A stretch of 64,000 nt of DNA from Neckera pumila (GCA_963969595.1 OZ018408.1:4647823-4711822); one strand, 5' to 3'; positions 21,530 through 34,820 are shown, numbered from the stretch's first letter. The notes: generated from the letters alone by a model not told the origin. Made by a program: numbers and translations.

Positions 21530-24500
21530 AAGGGAAATTCAACAATGATTGCTAATCCACCTGACACCACCAAATAACCTCTTGTTACATTCTAAGGTGG
21601 GAGCACCTAAAGTCACCACTTTTTTTTATTGTGCATGATTTCTATTATTAGATCTATGAAGCTTTTATATTTGCTTGTTAGAAAATGAATGAAATTTCAA
21701 TGCACCAAATAATGCATCATTTTAGATACCTTATCTGATTTATGAAGGGTTTAAGGTTTTGGATAATTGTTCAAAAATCATTCATTCTAAAATACGTACA
21801 TATTGATTTAGAAGATGTTTATATTGCAAGTATGTGATCAAGTGCTATTTTTAGGCAATAGGGCACTTCGGAATGTCTCTACCTTATTTCATTGTAGTCA
21901 TAGATTACAGGAGCTCTCATGCTCTTCCACATTTTGTAGATGTCAATTCAAAAGTTAGAGTTTTAACAATATATTGGTCATCCAAGGTGGCAAGGAAACT
22001 ATACAAAACTATAAAAATCATGGAATTTTATAGAAAGAAGACAAAATGTTCTAACATGTTACAAATAGCTTAAGTAACTCTACAATTATTTATCGGTGTA
22101 TCACCTATATTCCCTCTAAATCCTTATTTTGCAGGAATAAAAAAAATTTGATTTCCTCTTCAAACTTTGGATTGTCCAGATGATCCATTTTTGGTTATTT
22201 TCATCTTTGCAAGTGCCATTTTGTCCAACAAACATGTCCAATTTTATTCATCTAATATTTGAGAAGAATTGCAATAGTTTCTATTTTTCCAAAATAGTTG
22301 GATGCAATGAAGAATTGGTTGGTAGATCTATATTTTTTGAGGCAGTATACATTACAATTAGACAAAAATCTAGACAATAAAGATCCTCATATTTCCTTTT
22401 TTTCCTTCCACACTCTATAAGTGGATGTTGGTTCTTTTACAAGTTAATACATGTTTTTAAAGCCCATTTTTTGCAAAAATACTATAACAAAAACCATACA
22501 ATTATATTACACTTCAAAAAATGACTTTTATAGTTCAAATTTGATCTTTCAAAAATGACATTATTAAGTAAATTATATAAAAACCTTAAAAGATAATCAT
22601 AGTAAGAATTTCGTGTTTTAAAATCATATCAAAATAATTTCAATTTTTTTTGCAAGACGCTAATATTCTATTCACAATCAATTTTACCAATTTATTTATT
22701 TATTTCAAAGTTTATTAAGAATTATTGGTTTGTATCATAGTCAACAATGTAGTGATATATTAATACCCATAGGATGTGTTTGCATCTTCTAGGTACATAT
22801 GTGATAAAACATTTTGTTCAGTATTAACAATTAAAACATTTATTATTTGTTTGTAATAAATTACCATCCCCCCTCCACTTTTAATTTCTGCAACTTCAGA
22901 TGCAATCGATATGGGATATATTGCTATATTTGTATCTATATTATGTATTACATATCTCTATCTATATTTGTATAATATACATATATTCATATTTGTATCT
23001 GTATTCCAGAGTGATGGCCAAGATTGCCTCTTACGACAGTGATCAACGGTGATTTTTCTCTTTTGAAATTAGAAATCAATAATGATCAAGAGGGAGGGGG
23101 GTATTTTTTTCCCAAAAGATCAACGGCTCTGGATTTTGCCAAAATGGGGGGGGGGAGTAAATTGAATTGAACAATATTATTTGCATCTTTTTGGTATATA
23201 GTCATAGTAAATTTAATCATTGGGAAATAATCTAAGAATAATATTTTGAAACTTTTGTTTGATAGTCATCTCTAAAGTCATCAACTTCTTCTAACTTGTT
23301 ATTAATAAAGCTTCTTTGCATTTTTTAGAAATCTAAACTCCTCAAATCTTCTAGAAATTAAGAAACCAACACAAGAATTTTAAAATAATAATTGATTAAA
23401 AGTAACAAAGTCCTTGTATGAAAGTGAAATACTAATAGTTGACCCCTAAAAGCTTGAACTAATGATAAAAACATTACTTTAAAAATCATAATAATCATAA
23501 TAAATAATTGTTACAATATCTATATCATTGATTCATATAGGACATTATGTCTTAATTTGTTTCATACTACATGATTGTTCTTGAAGGTTACTCATGAATT
23601 TTAATCCCTAAAGTTCTATAAGGTCTTATGGAGTTTTTAAAAAGTTTTTTGAAAGCCTGGGAAGGTTCACATGTGTCAAATTATAGCAAATGGAAGTGAA
23701 ATTCTTACCAAAGATGGAGATTTGTCTTCTGATTATAAATTTTCTAATTGGGTGCTTCAATAAGAAGTTATGGGGTCCCAAAAGTCTAGTGGCATATTGG
23801 ACAATATGCTCATAGAAAGGCCAGATAATTAGGCAAGTTGTATAAATTTTTTTGCATTCACTTTGTATAGTTGGAAATGAGTTTTTTTTTTCAGTTTTCA
23901 CTCAGTGCACTAAAAATGACAATTCTATAACAATTTGAGAACCGCTAGTCCAAATTTTAATGTGAATTCATAAGATTTTTAATTCTTTTATTTGATTTCA
24001 AAAAGGAAGAATTTGGATTTACCATTGTGATTTTGATTCTTTGAAAGAATGAATTCTCAAAGAAAAAAAAAATCTTATTTATGTAGTTGCATTTTGGGGG
24101 ATCTTCTTAATTGGTGCAAGATGATTTTGGGTAAGTTAGATACCTCCATTATCTTTGAAAAGTGGCATGAAAATAGCTATTGGTGAAAAGATCCAAAAAA
24201 GGTTGGTGTTATTTTTTTTGTCTATGACAAGATTTGTGAATGGAAATTTGAGGCATCAATTATACATCAACGGATTGATGGGCATCACGATTTTGCACAA
24301 AACTATAAAAAAAACTTGTATTGCTTTATAGATTATGTTTCAGATTGGGGGCCTTGAAATGTGTCAAATCATGGAATTCCACAAATTTGATAAAACTGGA
24401 AATTCTAATGCAACCTCAAGTTGATCAAAAAACCATCTAGAAAATAATATCATAAATGTTTGTTACAACTGCGAGGGAAGGTAAAACATCTCAATGCTAA

Positions 24501-24917
24501 CAAAAGTTTTCAAAAATAAAAGTAGATTGTTTCAAGATCCATTAACTTAACTTAATAAGATCATAATTAGAATCTCCCTTGTGGTTCATGGCAAGGTCTT
24601 AAGCCCAACTTCCATGTGGAGTCAAGGCTGGTGAATGAAGCCCACCGATCAAAACCAGACTCCCATTCATTTGCCCAGCTTGTCTTTTGGGGATTAATTC
24701 AAAGTTGGTACATGCATGATCATATCATATACTCCTTGTAGAACGCATAATCTCAATGCAAGTAAATTTTGTTGTTGTGGTTGGTTTTCACTAGTTAAAA
24801 AAGTGCATATTCAAGTTGATAATTTCATTAAAATTGGTGCAATTTTTCTTTACCCTAGAAGAATGTGAAAGTCAATAAAAAATGACCGAATTTCTAGATG
24901 AATGGTTTTATGAGTGC
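21530..24917. other. Long AT-rich intergenic stretch
   Basis: No gene or bounded element is visible. There is low-complexity TATATxTATCT-type DNA at about 22910-23010 and poly-G runs at about 23095 and 23145. Open frames are short and AT-driven. Confidence 0.35.
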
Positions 24918-25363
24918 ATTCACTATAAGAAACCCGTGTTTTTTTTTATGTCTGTCCAAAAACATGCGATGTCCAAGGCCTAACATACTATGTCCGCTAA
25001 GACATCAAGACGTTAAAGAAGAGGATTGCAATTTAGGATAAATTTCCAAATATGTTCCAGATGACTGCGGAAAATTTGAATGGAACCAATTGGTGTTCCC
25101 GAGGACATCAAGATTTTTGATGACATTTTTAAGGACTCACTGATGTTCAACAAGGTGTCCGCAAAACATGGATGGCCATGCCAGCTTTGGGGGAAAATTT
25201 CAAGGAGGGTAATTTTTTGAAAATCACTTTTTCCTTAGATAAAAGTCTAATCAAGGTTAAAAAAAAGGGATTGGGCAGCTTCCGGGCAGCTTTTGGAGAA
25301 AATAAAATGACCTGGCATATGACGTGGCATGCCACATGTAAATTAATTGACGTAGCATAAAAT

Positions 25364-25393
25364 TATGCTGATGTGGCATGCCACATCAGCATA
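25364..25393. repeat. 30-bp perfect palindrome in the CACTA-like element
   Basis: Each 15-base arm reads TATGCTGATGTGGCA, so the centre is GTGGCATGCCAC. A related 20-bp palindrome lies at 26204-26223 near the other end of the same element. Confidence 0.95.
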
Positions 25394-26203
25394 GCGGGGC
25401 TGTCTCTTTGCGTTTTTTACACTTGTATTATAGATGTCTAAGTAGACGTAGAGATGTCACTAAAGACATCTTATAAAACGTTGAGATGTTTTCTTGTATG
25501 TTTTTGTAGACTTCTAGATGTTTTAAGAAACATAGTCACAGTTGATATAACATCTATAGAGACATCATCAGAGCGGCCTTTGAGACATGCAAAAAACATC
25601 CTACTAGACGTCTACGTGCTGCTCCACCAAAATTTAAATTCAGTGTTTTCAATGTCCCATATAGTTTGTCTTCCCCTCTACCACTCCACTTGTATAAAGA
25701 ACTCGTCTTTTCCCCTCCATAAACTCACATCAAGTGGCTTTTGAAGCCATGTGACATAATTGCCAATTATGATATATTTTGTACAGCATATTATATATGG
25801 TGTATGATGTATAATATATAGTATATTATGTATGATGTATAATGTATGGTGTATTGTGTATGACATGTTATATTGGACATTATGACATGCATGAGGGACA
25901 TCATATGAGACATGTGAAACTGTCCATATTAATATCATGCTGAATAGTCCATTTCATTCCATGAATGTTTAATGTGACATCATTTTATTCTCCTAGATCA
26001 TACCAAACATTGCCAGAGGTATTTATGATGAAAAATAGATGTTTACATTGATGTTACAAGAAATTTGGACGTCTAAGGTGATGTTTCAAAATACGTCTAT
26101 GAAAACGTCTGGACGTCTGAGTTGATGTCTTAGAAAATCTATAGATGTCTATGTTCACATCTTCAAAGATAGTAAGAAAATTCTTAGACAACAACAAAAA
26201 TGC

Positions 26204-26223
26204 TGACGTGGCATGCCACGTCA
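26204..26223. repeat. 20-bp perfect palindrome with ACGT cores
   Basis: TGACGTGGCATGCCACGTCA is perfectly palindromic. It shares the GTGGCATGCCAC core with 25364-25393, and each arm holds TGACGTGG, the kind of ACGT-core site bound by plant bZIP proteins. Whether it serves the transposase or host factors is unknown. Confidence 0.95.
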
Positions 26224-26566
26224 TCCTTACTAGATGCCACGTCACTTTTCCCGCCGCCACGTCACATGCCACCTCAGATGCCACGTCATGGTCAAAAATG
26301 GATGAAAAATTTTCCTACGTGGCTGCTCGTACATATGTGGCGCTTAGATGGCAGCCACATGGCGGCCTTTGAGGACCCCGTTGACCCATTTTTTTTGGAC
26401 ATCCGGTCCCCCAGCATGCTGATGTCCGACGTCAAATCTGATGTCAAACCCGAGTCTTGAGCACCGCGATTTTTTGGACGTCCACGTAGACATTTCAAGA
26501 CACCAGTCACGACATCAGCACACAAAATCCAGAGATAAAAAAAAACACGGGTTTCTTATAGTGATT

Positions 26567-27696
26567 GTTCGTTTCTACAATAAGTGACCTTGAAAGCTTG
26601 CCTGAAAGTCATTCATTGGACACTTTGGATCCTTCTCAACATTTAGAATTAAAATAGTATAATGGACAATCAAGAGACAAAGGAAATGAATGATTTATTA
26701 GGTAGATTGGAAGGAGATGGGGGTGGAAATCCTAGCTTAGCAGTGCAAAATGTTGTGGATGAAATGCAATTTACATATTTATATGCATTGAATAATGCCA
26801 CACTCAAAAGTGTAAATGTCAAAATGGCATGTGACATCCTGCCAATTTAATCAAATTGATGTTTAATATTGGAGTTCAAACAATGGACATTGCATATGTA
26901 CATAGTAGCATTAAGTACGTTGACAATGGTAGAAATTTGTAAATATAAACTTAAAGTTTTATTGTTTTTGGTGTGTGTATTTTGAAATCTCAAGGCTATT
27001 GAATGTCTCTCACTTGTTTACATTGACATTAGGTTGTGTAATGACAAAGCAAGCTAATCATGAAGTACAACTATATACAAATGTAAGTCAATATCTACCA
27101 AATCGTTGATGCAACTCACTAGATACTTCCATGTGGTTATTCTTTAAAATTAGGCGTGCTTTGCCATGTGCTAAATTATTATTTTTACAAATTTGTATGT
27201 GTCTAGTTGTTTATGTTTAGAAGTACATTAAATATAAATGGAACATCTCAATTTTTGTAGTAGATAGATTGAAACTTTTATATTGTGCTTCAATGATCAA
27301 CTCATACATTCACAACACAATATCTTGACAACGCGACTAGGGCATTTGTACAGTCCTGAGCACTAATTTTTATGTTGCAATACACTACTTTTCAAATAAA
27401 TAGGTATTTTCATAATCCATTAAATTGTGACTTACTATTTTTCCAAAAAAATATCCGGATATCCAATGATGGATTTGGAGAATTGATTAAAATAAAATAT
27501 ATTTTTAGCTCTCCATAATGAAATCAGAAAGATTCTTCAACTCATAATTCTACAATTGCTTTTGTCAAAATGGATACAAATTGGTGCACTAGTAAGCTAA
27601 TAACATTATAATATGAACCGCATTCTTCTAAAAATTATTTTAAATAAAAGTTGATAAATATTGACCCAAATTCAAGCTCAAACTATGGATGAATAT
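26567..27696. other. Intergenic DNA
   Basis: No gene recognised. A 62-codon open frame at 26662-26850 starts with ATG but matches nothing I know and sits next to a transposon end. Confidence 0.3.
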
Positions 27697-27734
27697 ATTA
27701 TTATTGTTATTGTTATTATCACTACTACTACTAC

Positions 27735-27792
<58 letters not shown>

Positions 27793-27794
27793 TT
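27697..27794 (+). repeat. ATT/TTA trinucleotide microsatellite
   Basis: About 30 TTA/ACT units, nearly pure ATT from 27733 on. It is expected to vary in length between individuals. Confidence 0.95.
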
Positions 27795-29280
27795 GTTGAA
27801 AAAAGTCATTTGACATTTTTAGAAAAGGAAAAAATATAAAGAAAAGAAAAGTAAAGAAAACAAGGTAACAATAGAAGGGACAAGGCAAAGCAACCGGAAA
27901 TCAAGAGAAGTAAAAAATATGAAAACATATTGGATCTTTCTTGATCAATTTTTTATACTCAAAGTCTAAAAAACTTCCAAGCACAAAACAAATAAGTTTT
28001 ATACACTCATAGCTTCAATACATAGTGTCCAATTTACTACATCAATTATTTTAAGAGCTAAAAATCACTATGTCCAATATCATTATGGCCTTCAAAATGA
28101 AGCTTATCAAGTGTAGTTTCTACTTCAATTGAAAAATTGAAAATTAATATAGTGAATGGTATACCATAATTACAAGCTTGTTTGTCACATCCACAAATCA
28201 AAAAATATAGTGGGATCTTGCTTTCAAATTTCCATCCTCCAAATACTTTTGAATTAAAAATTTTGTTGTCTATTTTTCATCTTCACCTCAGTCTCTTTTT
28301 TTATATACTTAGAACATTCTAATATATGTTTTCAATTGATATGATTTTCTTTACACTATAGAAAAATGCTTGAATTTCAAGTTTTTATTTTTATTACTTA
28401 AAATTCAAAGGTTATTCCTAGGTTTTAATAAAAAGTCTATTGCTGTTTGATATAAGTTCTATGACCGTATATACTTCCGTGAGTTATAGGAGATATATTT
28501 CATATTTATATTTTTTTTTCAACAAATGGAGATCAGCTCAGGGTGATAAAATATTGTCACAAAGGGAGTGCTGAAGCTTCTTTTTGCAATAACTTTTGAA
28601 GCATGACTTGCATGAACTTGAAATTTTTATGGAAGATGCTCCTTTTGAGTTTAATCATATCTCGTATTTTTTTCTTAAATCAAAATTATTCTATATTTAA
28701 AATCATTTAAACTAATATGTCACGTTTTGAGTTTTTAGTTTTTTTTACTACGTTAGGAGTCCCCAAATTTAATGATTTGGAGTTGAAATTTCTATAATCT
28801 ATTCCCATAGTAGGAAGTCATGTTTCTACCAAGGGGCATTAAAAAAAATTTATTTTATATCCTCTACGTCCATGCAAAGAGGGTTCCTTTGTGCGTGCAA
28901 TTGTGAATATTGAAGACGGTTTCAAGATCATTTTTTGGGTGAAATCTCTTTACCATGAAGTCTTTCCAAATGGCCAATTTTAATTTCTTTGGAAATCGTT
29001 TTCCTATTTTTTACAAATTAAAACATCAAAGTATGTATTTTCTTCAAAATTTCAACTCACTCTTTTTTGTGAATAACTTTTGACCTTGATTTTTTTTAGG
29101 TCTGAAATTTTGATGGTATTCTATTTTAGTGTTATATTGATTAACCTTATTTTATTTTTTAAAATTTGTATGCAAAAGCTCAGAGTACTAGGAGTACTAG
29201 CCAAAATTGAACAAAAATGGAAGGTCATCCTTGCAACGACCCCACATCTATAAACCACCTAAGAGCTCAAGTAACACCTT
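27795..29280. other. AT-rich intergenic DNA
   Basis: Nothing recognisable. Phrases such as ATAACTTTTGA near 28590 and 29060 recall the interior of the TTAA elements, so decayed copies may be present. Confidence 0.3.
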
Positions 29281-29283
29281 CTG

Positions 29284-29607
29284 TAAGAGCATTCCCCACC
29301 AAGGGCATTTGCTATCCCTATCCAAATGAAATTCATCCGGATAGGGAAGAAAATTCCCCACTAAGGTTCTCTATCTTTAAATATTTAGGGAACTCAATGC
29401 CCAATTCCCTATAGGAGAAGAGATTTAGGGAATTCAAAGTCACCTTTCTTTATATGTTTGGGGTAGAGCAACACTAGTGGGGAAAAGCATTCCCTATCTC
29501 ATAGGCAATATCTCACCATTACTATTGATATTATGTTCCTACAGTTAATAAGACATGACAAATAGGGAAGCCCCTAATTTTCTTTTCCTGACATGCTCTT
29601 ATTATGA
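29284..29607. mobile_element. Possible MITE with AAGAGCAT ends
   Basis: The left end AAGAGCATTCCCCACC and the right end read inward, AATAAGAGCATG, share AAGAGCAT. The interior has further CATTCCC / GGGGAA pairings. The inverted repeat is short and I see no clear target duplication, so the call is tentative. Confidence 0.35.
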
Positions 29608-31100
29608 TTAGAATAGTCATTATATGATGGCATTTTTTTTTTTGCTTGAAGCACATAGACAAATTCCATTGATAAAGGAAAAAGTACACTAAACCAAAGG
29701 ACCACGTCCTTGGTGGAGAAACGCCTACAGGTTTTTGACTATGTTTTCACCAAAAATATTCCAAAACTGCCAGTATGTTGGTAAGCTGTTGGTTGAATAA
29801 CCAGTATTTGCTGCGCCACTGCTCTTGGCCGTAATCACTACTTAAAGTTTCAAGCATTTGGTGAAATTAGGACACACTAGTTTGTCATTTTTTGAGCTGA
29901 TCAAAACACACAGCAAACTGCAAGGTGATTCCTGTTGTTGTCAAGAAGCTCAGGCGTTAGGTGATGAAAATGGTGCTTGGTTCCCCAAACAGCTACCAAC
30001 ATGTAGTGGCCATTATTATTTTTAGCAAAGTCAAGTTAGCTTTTAGAACAATTTTGCAGCAATCTATGAGTTTGATTGAGATTTTTCTCTGGTGAATAAA
30101 CAATAACAAGTTGTGGTAACGTGCACAAACCTTGTACATGTCTATTGGCACACTAATGATTTGCTAATTGGCATGGTACCACCTCATGAGGATTTTTTTC
30201 AAGAAAATCACTCCAAGTGATTCTATGGGTGCATGAAGAATATCTATTTGCAAATGAGTTTGCTGCCATTTCGCATTCTCGAACAAATGATAAGAGAGTT
30301 TCTATCTTTGAAGTTTGTAGGTTCAAATGGTTTTTATTCTCATTATGTAAGCTCCCACTTGGAGCTTGAGATACTTGCTAGCTTGGACTGCAATCAAGCC
30401 ACAAGATGGATGGATTAACGTTACCAAGTGTTGCATGATGAAAATTGACAGGAGGAGATTCTTTTTAAACTCCCAGTTTTTTTGTTGTTGTCCGTCTTGT
30501 GAAAATCGACAAGTGGAGACCTTTTTTCTTTTTTTTTTAAACCCGGACTTTATTCCAGAAATAGATAGACTCTTTTTTATTCCCCTTTTTTTTTGTTTGC
30601 CGTTATGTTGTGTAAATCGAGGAGAGGAGGCTTTTTTAAACTCCCCATTGTTTTGGTTTTCATTTTGTTGATGTTGCTAGCCCACATGATGAGTTGCGAG
30701 ACATTCTGATTAGAACACTATCATATTTGTTTGTTTAAAGCACTAGTTGGTTACTTATGAGCAGATGTTACTTACGTTGCCATTGGACTCATTTGGAGGA
30801 ATTGGTATTTTAAAATCCAGCACTCCGCAGTATTCAATGACTCTGATACTGTGAATAATGATACTATTGAGACGATATTATAAATCTTGATACTATTTAT
30901 TCAAGTCCTCTTGTGAATAAGATAATATTTTTGTGTTTCAAGACCAAAAAGATGCTTATTGTCTATTAGGGGTAGGAAATTTGAGAGGGAGATGGAATTT
31001 ACTATCAAATTTAATTTTTTAATTTCCCTTTAAACTCCCTAGGTGTTGTGACATTTAACTACTTGTTCATGATGGATCTTCACTAGAGACTTGTGAAATA
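29608..31100. other. Intergenic DNA with a family B fragment
   Basis: At about 29725-29775 a fragment matches the end region of family B TTAA elements in reverse (GACTATGTTTTCACCAAAAA). No gene recognised in the rest. Confidence 0.35.
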
Positions 31101-31101
31101 G

Positions 31102-31563
31102 TTACTCAACTATGTTTTCAATTTTGTCCTCTTCAAGAGCAACATCAAGTTCTTGTTGATACATTGGATAAAACTCTTCAAAGTTTATAATCCTTGGCAA
31201 AAAGTGTTGTTCTTCTATAAACTTTGGTTGGAAATCAAGCCCATCTTTTTGTTGGATATTGAAAGCTTTTTTATGTTGGATATTGAAAGCCTTTTTATGT
31301 TGGATATCGAGAGCTTTTTTTTGTTGGATATCAAGAGCTTTCTTCGCTACCTTGGCTTTTGCTACAAGATCTTGAATGGTCAAAGCCATGGCTTCCAAAT
31401 TTAAACGCTTTTCCTTCACAACAATGGGTTTACCATAATAATTTGGTATTTGTGTTGATTTTGTAATACCTACCTAGTTGGATTTTGGAGCCGTAGCCTT
31501 CCTCACCATAAATGGTTTTTTGAGTCCAACCACCGCCATTTTTGCATTCATATTGATCCCCAT
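31102..31563 (-). pseudogene. Open frame with Lys-rich repeats, interrupted by one stop
   Basis: A 154-codon minus-strand frame begins MGINMNAKMAVVGLKK at 31563 and runs to the stop at 31102 with a single in-frame TAG at about 31474-31476. The middle contains four 8-residue repeats of the type KKALDIQ(Q/H), predicted helical, and the C-terminus is acidic. I recognise no family. It may be a decayed transposon gene, an exon of an unknown gene, or chance. Confidence 0.3.
31251..31346 (+). repeat. 24-bp tandem repeat, four units
   Basis: Four units starting GTTGGATAT(T/C) at 31251, 31275, 31299 and 31323. The period is a multiple of three, and each unit encodes eight residues on the minus strand without stops. 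Confidence 0.9.
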
Positions 31564-32393
31564 TGTCGTTGACTCTATTATTAGTGCAAAATTAATTAGT
31601 ATATTGTAAAAACTTGTGATAACCCAAGATTTGTTTCAATGATTGGAAATGCCTCATGACATTGTAAATATTTTCCTACTAAAAGAAAGAGATAAGAATT
31701 CTTTTTTATTCTAACAATCTAAAATGTTTTTTAATTGCAAGGGATAATCGAAAAGGCACAAGTTGATGAAGCACACAAAGATGAAAATGAAAGAATGATG
31801 TTAAGTCTTCCAAATCAATGTGTGAAAAAATGGTCATTTGTTTTTTGTTTATATAGTGTTTTTAGTGTTATACTTTTACATTAATCACAAAAAAAAGTAA
31901 AAGTAAAAAGTAAAAGAAAAGAAAAAAAGAATGATGATGATGTTTTAAGCCTTCCAAATCAATGTGTGAAAAAAAAGGTTCGTTTATAGAGTGTCTTTTG
32001 TATTATGTACTTCTACATTAATCATAAGGAAAAAGTAAAAGCTATGTCTACATATTAGAACAGGATTGCTTTTCAAGCACCCTACCTCAAGAATTGTTGT
32101 TTTGTGCTCTGGTCTGGCACAAAAAACCCTGGCTTACTAGTTGAATCTGACGCAATGAATCTTCTTTTTTTGAAGATTTCAGGCATGTGGGCACCACAAG
32201 CAAATGAAAATTCTGCTGACACTGGTGGAATCCTTTGGCCTGTAGCGTTCTGCACACGGGTCATTAATTTCAAAATTTTATTTTGAAAGCGGAACCAAGT
32301 ATTATATCAAGAGAAAAGAAATACTAAATCGGATCCCACAATAATAAATGAAATGGGAGAGATGGAAGTTCCAGCAAGCCGAGGGATACTCAC
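31564..32393. other. Intergenic DNA
   Basis: No gene recognised. Two passages near 31795-31870 and 31925-32000 repeat each other (GAATGATG, TTCCAAATCAATGTGTGAAAA), indicating a local duplication of about 130 bases. Confidence 0.4.
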
Positions 32394-32397
32394 CTAA

Positions 32398-33315
32398 TCC
32401 CTAAAGGACCAAACAGCGTTTTTGGGCAACATAGCAATTTTGGGTAGCTCACTACAAACGGAATTTTTTTTTCTTTGAAATCTCACACAACATGTGCCTA
32501 AGGAGTAGCTTTAAGGCCCAACAATTTTCAAAACTTTTGACTACATAGTTAAAAGCTGTTGAATGATATGTCATTTTCAATGGTTGGCCGCCAACTCAAA
32601 ATTTTTCTGAAAAATCACTTTTAAAAAAAATAGAAAATTGAAACTCATTCTTTAGATTTATATAAATGTGTAAAGCTTTGATTTATTCCATTTTGATTTA
32701 TGAGGTGAAAATTATGAAGTGTTCTAGTTTGCGGCAGTTATGGATTCCCTACTCTAAAATAAACTTTAAAGTCATTTATTTAACTCAATCTTTAATATTT
32801 TTTGAAAAAAATAAAAGCATAGGATGTGTATTGTTTAGCAAAACATTAAAACCATTTGTATTGGCATTTTTTCAATTCCATAATAAAATTCTTAACAAAT
32901 TTGTGTTTTGAATCATTCTCTACTTCTTTCTACAACGTATTTTTTTCCTTTATGTTGTACAATTCCAAATGGTCTGAAATTTTTCAAGAATGTAAATAAC
33001 TTGCTTTGAAGAATGAGTCCAAGGAGTAACCACCATTTTGGACATTTCTTCATATAAATGTGACCTTATGAAGTGCAGCTGCCCAGTTTTTGGCAGGGCC
33101 CAGAAAAGGGGTTTTGTCAATTCAAATGCTAATATCTTGCAATTTACAAGGTGGAAAATTCTGAAATTTTTTCTACATATTTCCAAACAAGTTTACTACA
33201 AGATCCTACGGTTATATATGTCCAAAAATGTTTTATTTCTAAAATTTGGTACTTGTACTAGAAATGGCAGTTTTGGAGTGCTTTTGGTGAAAATATAGTC
33301 TTTGACCTTCAGTGG
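32398..33315. mobile_element. TTAA-type non-autonomous element, family B, copy 3
   Basis: A 918-base element closely related to 4024-4891. The left end TCCCTAAAGGACC follows CTAA (decayed TTAA, 32394-32397); the right end read inward is CCACTGAAGGTC, followed by TTAA 33316-33319. No coding sequence. Confidence 0.7.
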
Positions 33316-33497
33316 TTAAGTAATGCAACGTTTTGTTTGTGCATATTATATTTTCTACTGATGATGGGAACTTATCTATTGTGGAGTACTATTTTCAGCT
33401 TTCTTTGTTATTCGTTCTATTTTCTATTTTTTATTTCAAAAAATGGAGGCAAAACCTGATGTTTAATAAGAGAAAAAATGCAAACTGCAAATTGGTT

Positions 33498-33720
33498 TGC
33501 AGTAAGGTAGGAGGCTCTGAAAGCGACTTTTTAAGGGCTGATTTGCCTTTTTCATAGGTTTGCATGATCAAAAATATTTTTAGCTCATTTTTCAGAGAAA
33601 GCAAAATAGATGCTGAATGCAACACAAGTGGTTTCATATTTTTTGAAGCATTTTTGAATTAGTTATGAGTTTTCAAAGATTTCTGTTGTAGGTACCTATT
33701 TGTGACACCTAGGTCTACAA
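33498..33720 (-). repeat. Dispersed repeat, inverse copy of 13744-13965
   Basis: Reverse-complement relative of 13744-13965 over its whole length. Here it lies about 300 bases before two MITEs that carry the GGCCCC core. Confidence 0.55.
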
Positions 33721-34022
33721 AATTCGTCCCCTTGCAACTTCGAAAGTGATTTGAGGAAATCAAGGTCAATGATTGGCTCTTGCAATAGAAAACTAATTTT
33801 TCCTTGATGCATTCAATAGCTAAAGTGGTCCATTCAAGGATCACTTGCAATCCATTCTACAACTAATTATAGGGTGGTTTGAAGGAGAGGGTCGCTATTA
33901 CAGCCTCCTACCTTACTGTAAGTGTCACTTGCCGAGTCCTACCCGATGCCTAGTGCACATTGGTAGCAGTGTTTGTGAAATTTACCGGCTATTTTCTTCA
34001 ATTCCCAAATTAATCGCAAGAT

Positions 34023-34273
34023 GCTATATCCGTCCCACAAAGGTGGGACTAGCACATTGGATTTACCCCGGGAGAAACGCAGGAATTTTTAATTTGTCAC
34101 AAAGTTTTTTTTTTGCAAATTTTGAATTCATATTTGCAATCAAAGGCCCCAAATTAGCTGGGGGGGCTAGAAAGTATCCCACGACACGGCTCAAATATAG
34201 GGGGCTTTTTTTACTTTTACCCCCAAGAACCCAATTTATTGAACTGGTCCCACCTTTATGGGATGGATTTAGC
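34023..34273. mobile_element. MITE with GGCCCC core, first of an adjacent pair
   Basis: Inverted ends: left GCTATATCCGTCCCACAAAG, right read inward GCTAAATCCATCCCATAAAG, both continuing GTGGGAC. The interior is the dispersed core also found at 13417-13575. About 251 bases, no coding sequence. I could not define a target duplication. Confidence 0.6.
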
Positions 34274-34482
34274 GTCCTGCAAATTGAACCATTTCTTCAA
34301 GTACAAGCCCGTTTTTTTTTCTCTAATTTTGACTCAAAATAGAAATTTTTTCTAGATTTTTTCAATGTTTTTTTGCCAATGTTAACAAATTGCAACTGTT
34401 TTTTTTTTCACAATTCCACTGGCTACCTTTGAACAAAGTGCGGGTTTTTCCCGATCAAGTTGGATGCTTTGAAACTGGTCAT

Positions 34483-34726
34483 GCTTACAGTTATATGACA
34501 AGTCTAATGCAGAAGCTATTCTACACCTGGGTTTTATCCCTGGGGAAAACGCATGAATTTTTTTATTTGCAACGCACAAATTTTTTGCAAATTTTAAGTT
34601 CTTATTTGCAATTAGAGGCCCCAAATTAGCTAAGAAAAGTGTAATTTAACATGGCACAAAATAGTTTTTTTTAAACTTTCACCCTTGGCTACACCTCTCC
34701 ATTAGGCTTGTCATATAACTATAAGC
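34483..34726. mobile_element. MITE with GGCCCC core but different ends
   Basis: Inverted ends: left GCTTACAGTTATATGACAAG and right read inward GCTTATAGTTATATGACAAG, continuing (T/C)CTAATG. The interior again carries TTGCAATTAGAGGCCCC. The ends differ from those of the neighbour at 34023-34273 although the core is shared. Confidence 0.6.
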
Positions 34727-34820
34727 GCAACTTTGGAAACCTCATAAAATTTGGTATCTTTAACTCTCCCACCAACATCCAACAAAAATCAGACAATTTA
34801 TTTATAGGAAGCATGCTTAA

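Larger units (their letters stand above)
24921..26563. mobile_element. CACTA-like non-autonomous element, 1.64 kb
   Basis: Both ends are a 29-base inverted repeat starting CACTATAAGAAACCCGTG followed by nine T and AT. ATT at 24918-24920 and 26564-26566 is the 3-bp target duplication. CACTA termini with 3-bp duplication define the CACTA/EnSpm superfamily. Inside are many copies of GATGTC/GACGTC-like and TGCCACGTCA motifs near both ends, matching the subterminal repeats that CACTA transposases bind. There is no transposase, so it must move in trans if at all. The ends match those of the hairpin MITE at 14896. Confidence 0.85.

Noticed and set aside
26662..26850. 62-codon ATG-initiated open frame next to the CACTA-like element
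   Set aside because: No family match, no promoter or splice signals, and a length expected by chance on AT-rich DNA.
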